A DNA stretch of 64,000 bases from Candidatus Nitrospira allomarina (lineage in GTDB: Bacteria > Nitrospirota > Nitrospiria > Nitrospirales > UBA8639): the NCBI RefSeq assembly GCF_032050975.1, contig NZ_CP116967.1, positions 434,001 to 498,000 of the forward strand, given 5' to 3'. This document shows, piece after piece, positions 63,717 through 64,000 of this stretch. The position numbers and the translations under genes were made by a program. Positions within the stretch are counted from its first letter, which is position 1; each line of letters starts with the position of its first letter. Below the pieces are notes generated by a model. That model had not been told where the DNA came from and did no database searches. It saw nothing but the letters and a program-made list of their open reading frames with translations.

Positions 63717-64000
63717 AATTGAACTCCTTTTGTTTTACGAGATTCCACAATGATTAAGGGGGGTTCGGCCATCATATCTTCAATAGACATGCTACTGAGT
63801 AAATGAAAAATGCTTTCTTGGACGCGCAACAGAGGCGTCCGGATATTACAATGCTCAATTTGTTCACAAGAGGCATGTTCATCCTTTTCATGGTAGCAAT
63901 CCGCAATCCCCAGTGGGCCTTCAATAGCTTCCAGCACCTGCGCGATGGAAATCTCCCGTGGCTCACGGGCCAAGAGATAACCTCCCTTTGGTCCGTTTTG
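63713..64000 (-). CDS. iscR: Rrf2-family regulator IscR, start outside window
   Basis: The last 95 residues are visible; the N-terminus continues past position 64000. [27 protein letters not shown] is the winged-helix end of Rrf2 proteins, and Cys in [19 protein letters not shown] (three cysteines) match the 2Fe-2S site of IscR. In the family, cluster-bound IscR represses its own operon. Overlaps iscS by ATGA, so the operon order is iscR-S-U-A-hscB-hscA-iscX. Confidence 0.9.
   Translation of the reverse strand, partial: QNGPKGGYLLAREPREISIAQVLEAIEGPLGIADCYHEKDEHASCEQIEHCNIRTPLLRVQESIFHLLSSMSIEDMMAEPPLIIVESRKTKGVQL

Noticed and set aside
1-64000. tRNA, rRNA and CRISPR arrays
   Set aside because: No cloverleaf with a GTTCGA-type T-loop, no rRNA core sequence and no regularly spaced direct repeats were found by eye.

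Overview
The window reads as a chromosomal stretch of a Gram-negative, rod-shaped aerobe, most likely a Nitrospira-type bacterium (phylum Nitrospirota). This placement is an inference from moderate GC, strong AGGAG-type ribosome binding sites, a DUF898/M48 pair, small zinc-ribbon orphans, a rubrerythrin/Fe-S/DUF3501 operon and a full isc operon; no rRNA or nitrification gene is present to prove it. No tRNA, rRNA, CRISPR array, transposase or phage gene was seen.

Layout. Positions 1-763 hold the N-terminal part of an NAD-dependent sugar epimerase. Positions 907-10843 hold four minus-strand genes that look like one accessory module: a giant protein with two alpha/beta-hydrolase domains and a CHAT caspase-like protease domain, a secreted DUF4384-like protein, a TIR-domain membrane protein and an exported trypsin-PEGA protein. 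After a 0.7 kb gap with a REP-like repeat comes a four-part exporter operon with its TetR regulator (11560-16615). The divergent gene beyond it is lon. Then follow a lipoprotein, a DUF898 protein with an M48 protease, and several small orphans.

Positions 25516-28649 are a gene-poor stretch of secreted orphans with a decayed duplicate of one of them. Next come a hydantoinase A/B pair, a MITE-like repeat, an FG-GAP repeat protein, small zinc-ribbon proteins, a PQQ-type sugar dehydrogenase, mreB, an M23 peptidase, and parC and parE. A second, inverted copy of the MITE-like repeat lies between parC and parE.

Positions 45644-53943 carry a SagB-like flavoprotein coupled to an alkyladenine glycosylase, a 30-residue membrane peptide, a PuuD-like protein, a RAM-domain protein, a BtuF-like protein, and a peroxide-type stress operon (Fur/PerR, rubrerythrin, Fe-S oxidoreductase, DUF3501). 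A HesB-type Fe-S protein follows. The right end holds a duplicated PTPS-fold protein, a thioredoxin, a peroxiredoxin, PBP1A, and the isc operon iscR-iscS-iscU-iscA-hscB-hscA-iscX, read leftward and lacking fdx.

Together the right half is concerned with cell-wall growth (MreB, PBP1A, M23), chromosome decatenation (ParCE), and iron-sulfur and oxidative-stress homeostasis. The left end holds the candidate new system: TIR, CHAT, trypsin and lipase-like effector modules in one strand-consistent block.
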